A stretch of 38,242 bases of DNA from Spirochaetales bacterium (lineage in GTDB: Bacteria; Spirochaetota; Spirochaetia; DSM-2461): NCBI GenBank assembly GCA_016936295.1, contig JAFGYD010000192.1, positions 1-38,242 of the forward strand, given 5' to 3'. Under the pieces are notes generated by a model, which worked only from the letters and a program-made list of their open reading frames with translations, had not been told where the DNA came from and made no database searches. Positions 37,301 to 38,242 of this stretch are shown here, piece after piece. A program made the position numbers and the translations under genes. How positions within the stretch are numbered: the stretch's first letter is position 1; every line of letters starts with the position of its first letter.

Positions 37301-38242
37301 TCTTCATGGTGGTGAGTTACTTTTAGTTGCACAGGATCAAGTAGTTCAGATTAGAAATGGTTCAACCGTAATAGTTAAAGAAAATCAAATTGTTCCAGCC
37401 GAAGAATCAATGGCTTTCTTTGACCCATTTAGTGATCCAATCATTGCTGAATTTACTGGTAAAGTGAAGTATGAAGATATCATCCCTGGTTCAACTCTTC
37501 GAGAAGAGGTAAATGAAGATACTGGAAATGTTGAGAAAAAAATCTCAGATACTGCTGCTGAAACTTTACAACCTAGAATTTTAATTTTAGATGATAGTGG
37601 GAAAGAGCTTGCAACTTACTTTTTACCTAATAATGCTTATTTAAGTATAGATGATAAAGAGAGTGTAAAAGCAGGAACAACTCTTGCTAAACTACTAAAA
37701 GAGAGTGCTAAAACCCAGGATATTACTGGAGGTTTACCGCGGGTTGGTGAATTGTTTGAAGCTCGAAGACCAAGATCAGAAGCAGTTCTTGCCAGAATTG
37801 GTGGTGTTGTTAGATTTAAAGGAATTGCTAAAGGTAAACGATTAGTTGTAGTTGAAGATCCTTTTGGACGAGAGTTTAAACATCAAATACTTATGGGTAA
37901 ACACTTAGTTGTACGAGATGGAGATACTGTAAAAGCAGGTGAAAAACTTTGTGAAGGTAATATAGATCCACATGATATTTTAGATATTCTTGGGGAAAAT
38001 GCTTTACAGCGATTCTTAGTAGATGAAGTTCAAGAAGTTTATAGAATGCAAGGTGTTCAAATCAATGATAAACATATTGGTGTTATTGTTCGTCAGATGA
38101 TGAGAAAAATAGAAATAACAGAAGTTGGTGATACTCACTTTATTTATGGTCAACAAATTGATAAATATTCTTTTAGAAAAGAGAATGACAAAGTTGTTGC
38201 TCAGGGTGGTCAACCAGCTGTTGCAAGACCTTTATTATTAGG
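34326..38242 (+). CDS. rpoC: DNA-directed RNA polymerase subunit beta' (3' end outside window)
   Basis: The frame opens at ATG 34326 after AAGGAG and is read to the end of the window (1305 codons) without its stop. Visible features are the first zinc site CYCGK...CDRCGVEV near the N-terminus, the catalytic NADFDGDQM near 35670, the bridge helix [19 protein letters not shown], the trigger-loop region [20 protein letters not shown], and the second zinc site [17 protein letters not shown] followed by [20 protein letters not shown]. The last codons give [11 protein letters not shown], which aligns with a conserved block near the C-terminus, so only a small part is missing. I did not translate every codon by hand. 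Confidence 0.97.
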   Translation, partial: MNENQDFDHIMLKLASPEQIRAWSYGEVKKPETINYRTLRPEKEGLFCERIFGTTKEWECYCGKFKSIRYKGVVCDRCGVEVTHFKVRRERMGHIELACPVSHIWYYRSVPSRMGLLLDLSIAALRSVLYYEKYIVIEPADTDLKKHQLLTEEEYSEARDRYGVTFTAGMGGEAISSILENLDLDALSSELRAKMSEKGVKSDKRLLKRIEIVENFRDSGNRAEWMILDVIPVIPPELRPMVQLDGGRFATSDLNDLYRRVINRNNRLKRLMTLHAPDIIIRNEKRMLQEAVDALFDNSKKKKVVKGASNRPLKSLSDMLKGKQGRFRQNLLGKRVDYSGRSVIVVGPNLKLHQCGLPAKMALELFKPFIMKKLVERDIVYNIKKAKSLVEHETPEVWAVLDEVVKEHPVLLNRAPTLHRLGVQAFEPVLVEGKAIRLHPLVCGAFNADFDGDQMAVHVPLTRAAQIECWTLMLSDTNLMSPANGQPVVYPSQDMVLGIYHLTSVRPKAKGTGKYFSSKDEALLAVQSDAAEYQSLVHVLIDDEWIETTPGRIVLNDLLPEEVSFVNYRLGDDQIRELISHTYEEHGSYVTVRMLDIIKDTGYKFATIFGASIGVDDILIPECKKEMIDAANAEESKIINQYMQGHITSDERYNRVVEVWSTTNEKLTNEMMDNVEKDKDGFNNIFMMANSGARGSRNQIRQLSGMRGLMAKPSGDIIELPIRSNFKEGLSVIEFFISTNGARKGLADTALKTADAGYLTRRLVDIAQDVVINEEDCGTINGIEMVALKDGEDVVEALSDRIQGRFTLERVKHPITDEIIIDVNEEITDKLARAIESVGVESVKVRTVLTCEAKQGVCKKCYGRDLSRNKNVNIGEAVGIVAAQSIGQPGTQLTMRTFHVGGAASAVTEDNKISLSYPVLVRSLKGQSVDLEDGKVLFTRKGEMIVSKILDKYKIEKGDKVLVEDQQKVIKGELIIERSSGNVEADDIAFVVLHGGELLLVAQDQVVQIRNGSTVIVKENQIVPAEESMAFFDPFSDPIIAEFTGKVKYEDIIPGSTLREEVNEDTGNVEKKISDTAAETLQPRILILDDSGKELATYFLPNNAYLSIDDKESVKAGTTLAKLLKESAKTQDITGGLPRVGELFEARRPRSEAVLARIGGVVRFKGIAKGKRLVVVEDPFGREFKHQILMGKHLVVRDGDTVKAGEKLCEGNIDPHDILDILGENALQRFLVDEVQEVYRMQGVQINDKHIGVIVRQMMRKIEITEVGDTHFIYGQQIDKYSFRKENDKVVAQGGQPAVARPLLL

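Noticed and set aside
1-38242. CRISPR arrays, insertion sequences, phage genes or attachment sites
   Set aside because: I found no spaced direct repeats, transposase or integrase motifs, or terminal inverted repeats; gene content is housekeeping and signalling.

Overview
This AT-rich window (by eye about one third G+C) looks like a chromosomal segment of a free-living spirochaete. The evidence is a 416-residue PRPP synthase with spirochaete-like extra segments, a large secreted protein ending in a FlgD-Ig-like domain, class III adenylate cyclase and chemotaxis genes, and an RpoB whose rifampicin pocket has Asn at the position equivalent to E. coli Ser531, the residue linked to natural rifampicin resistance in Treponema and Borrelia. 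Genus cannot be fixed from the sequence alone. I see no phage, insertion sequence or CRISPR array.

Region 1 (1-5.6 kb): the 3' end of a giant beta-helix-type surface protein gene, with a GT2 glycosyltransferase gene starting at the very next base. Region 2 (5.6-13.1 kb): nagA on the minus strand, divergent from a pepD-type dipeptidase gene; a methyl-accepting chemotaxis protein; a class IV aminotransferase divergent from a hotdog thioesterase that is fused head-to-tail (TAA|ATG) to a membrane adenylate cyclase. Region 3 (13.1-17 kb, minus strand): umuD-umuC, then a NatA/NatB-like ABC exporter. Region 4 (17-22.7 kb): a NarL-type two-component system tightly coupled to an RNase II/R-family exoribonuclease, meeting a minus-strand pair made of a 515-residue protein with an internal HPr-like domain and a NadR-like NMN adenylyltransferase. 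Region 5 (22.8-27.3 kb): argH, a Na/Pi cotransporter-family gene and prs.

Region 6 (27.3 kb to the end) is the transcription/translation cluster tRNA-Thr(GGT), rpmG, tRNA-Trp(CCA), secE, nusG, rplK, rplA, rplJ, rplL, rpoB, rpoC (rpoC runs off the window). Hairpins lie before nusG, between rplJ and rplL, and between rplL and rpoB, where they could tune relative expression.

Two structural habits recur. Four convergent gene pairs overlap at their stop codons by 11-18 bp, with no room for a conventional terminator between them. Five genes without a Shine-Dalgarno sequence (aminotransferase, thioesterase, natA-like, umuD from its inner start, and the HPr-like gene) have a -10-like hexamer ending 5-6 bases before the ATG, which predicts leaderless mRNAs. 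The umuDC promoter also carries a 20-bp dyad over its -10 region, a candidate SOS operator. No gap of more than 300 bases lacks a gene; the longest spacer (25831-26037) holds two divergent promoter candidates.
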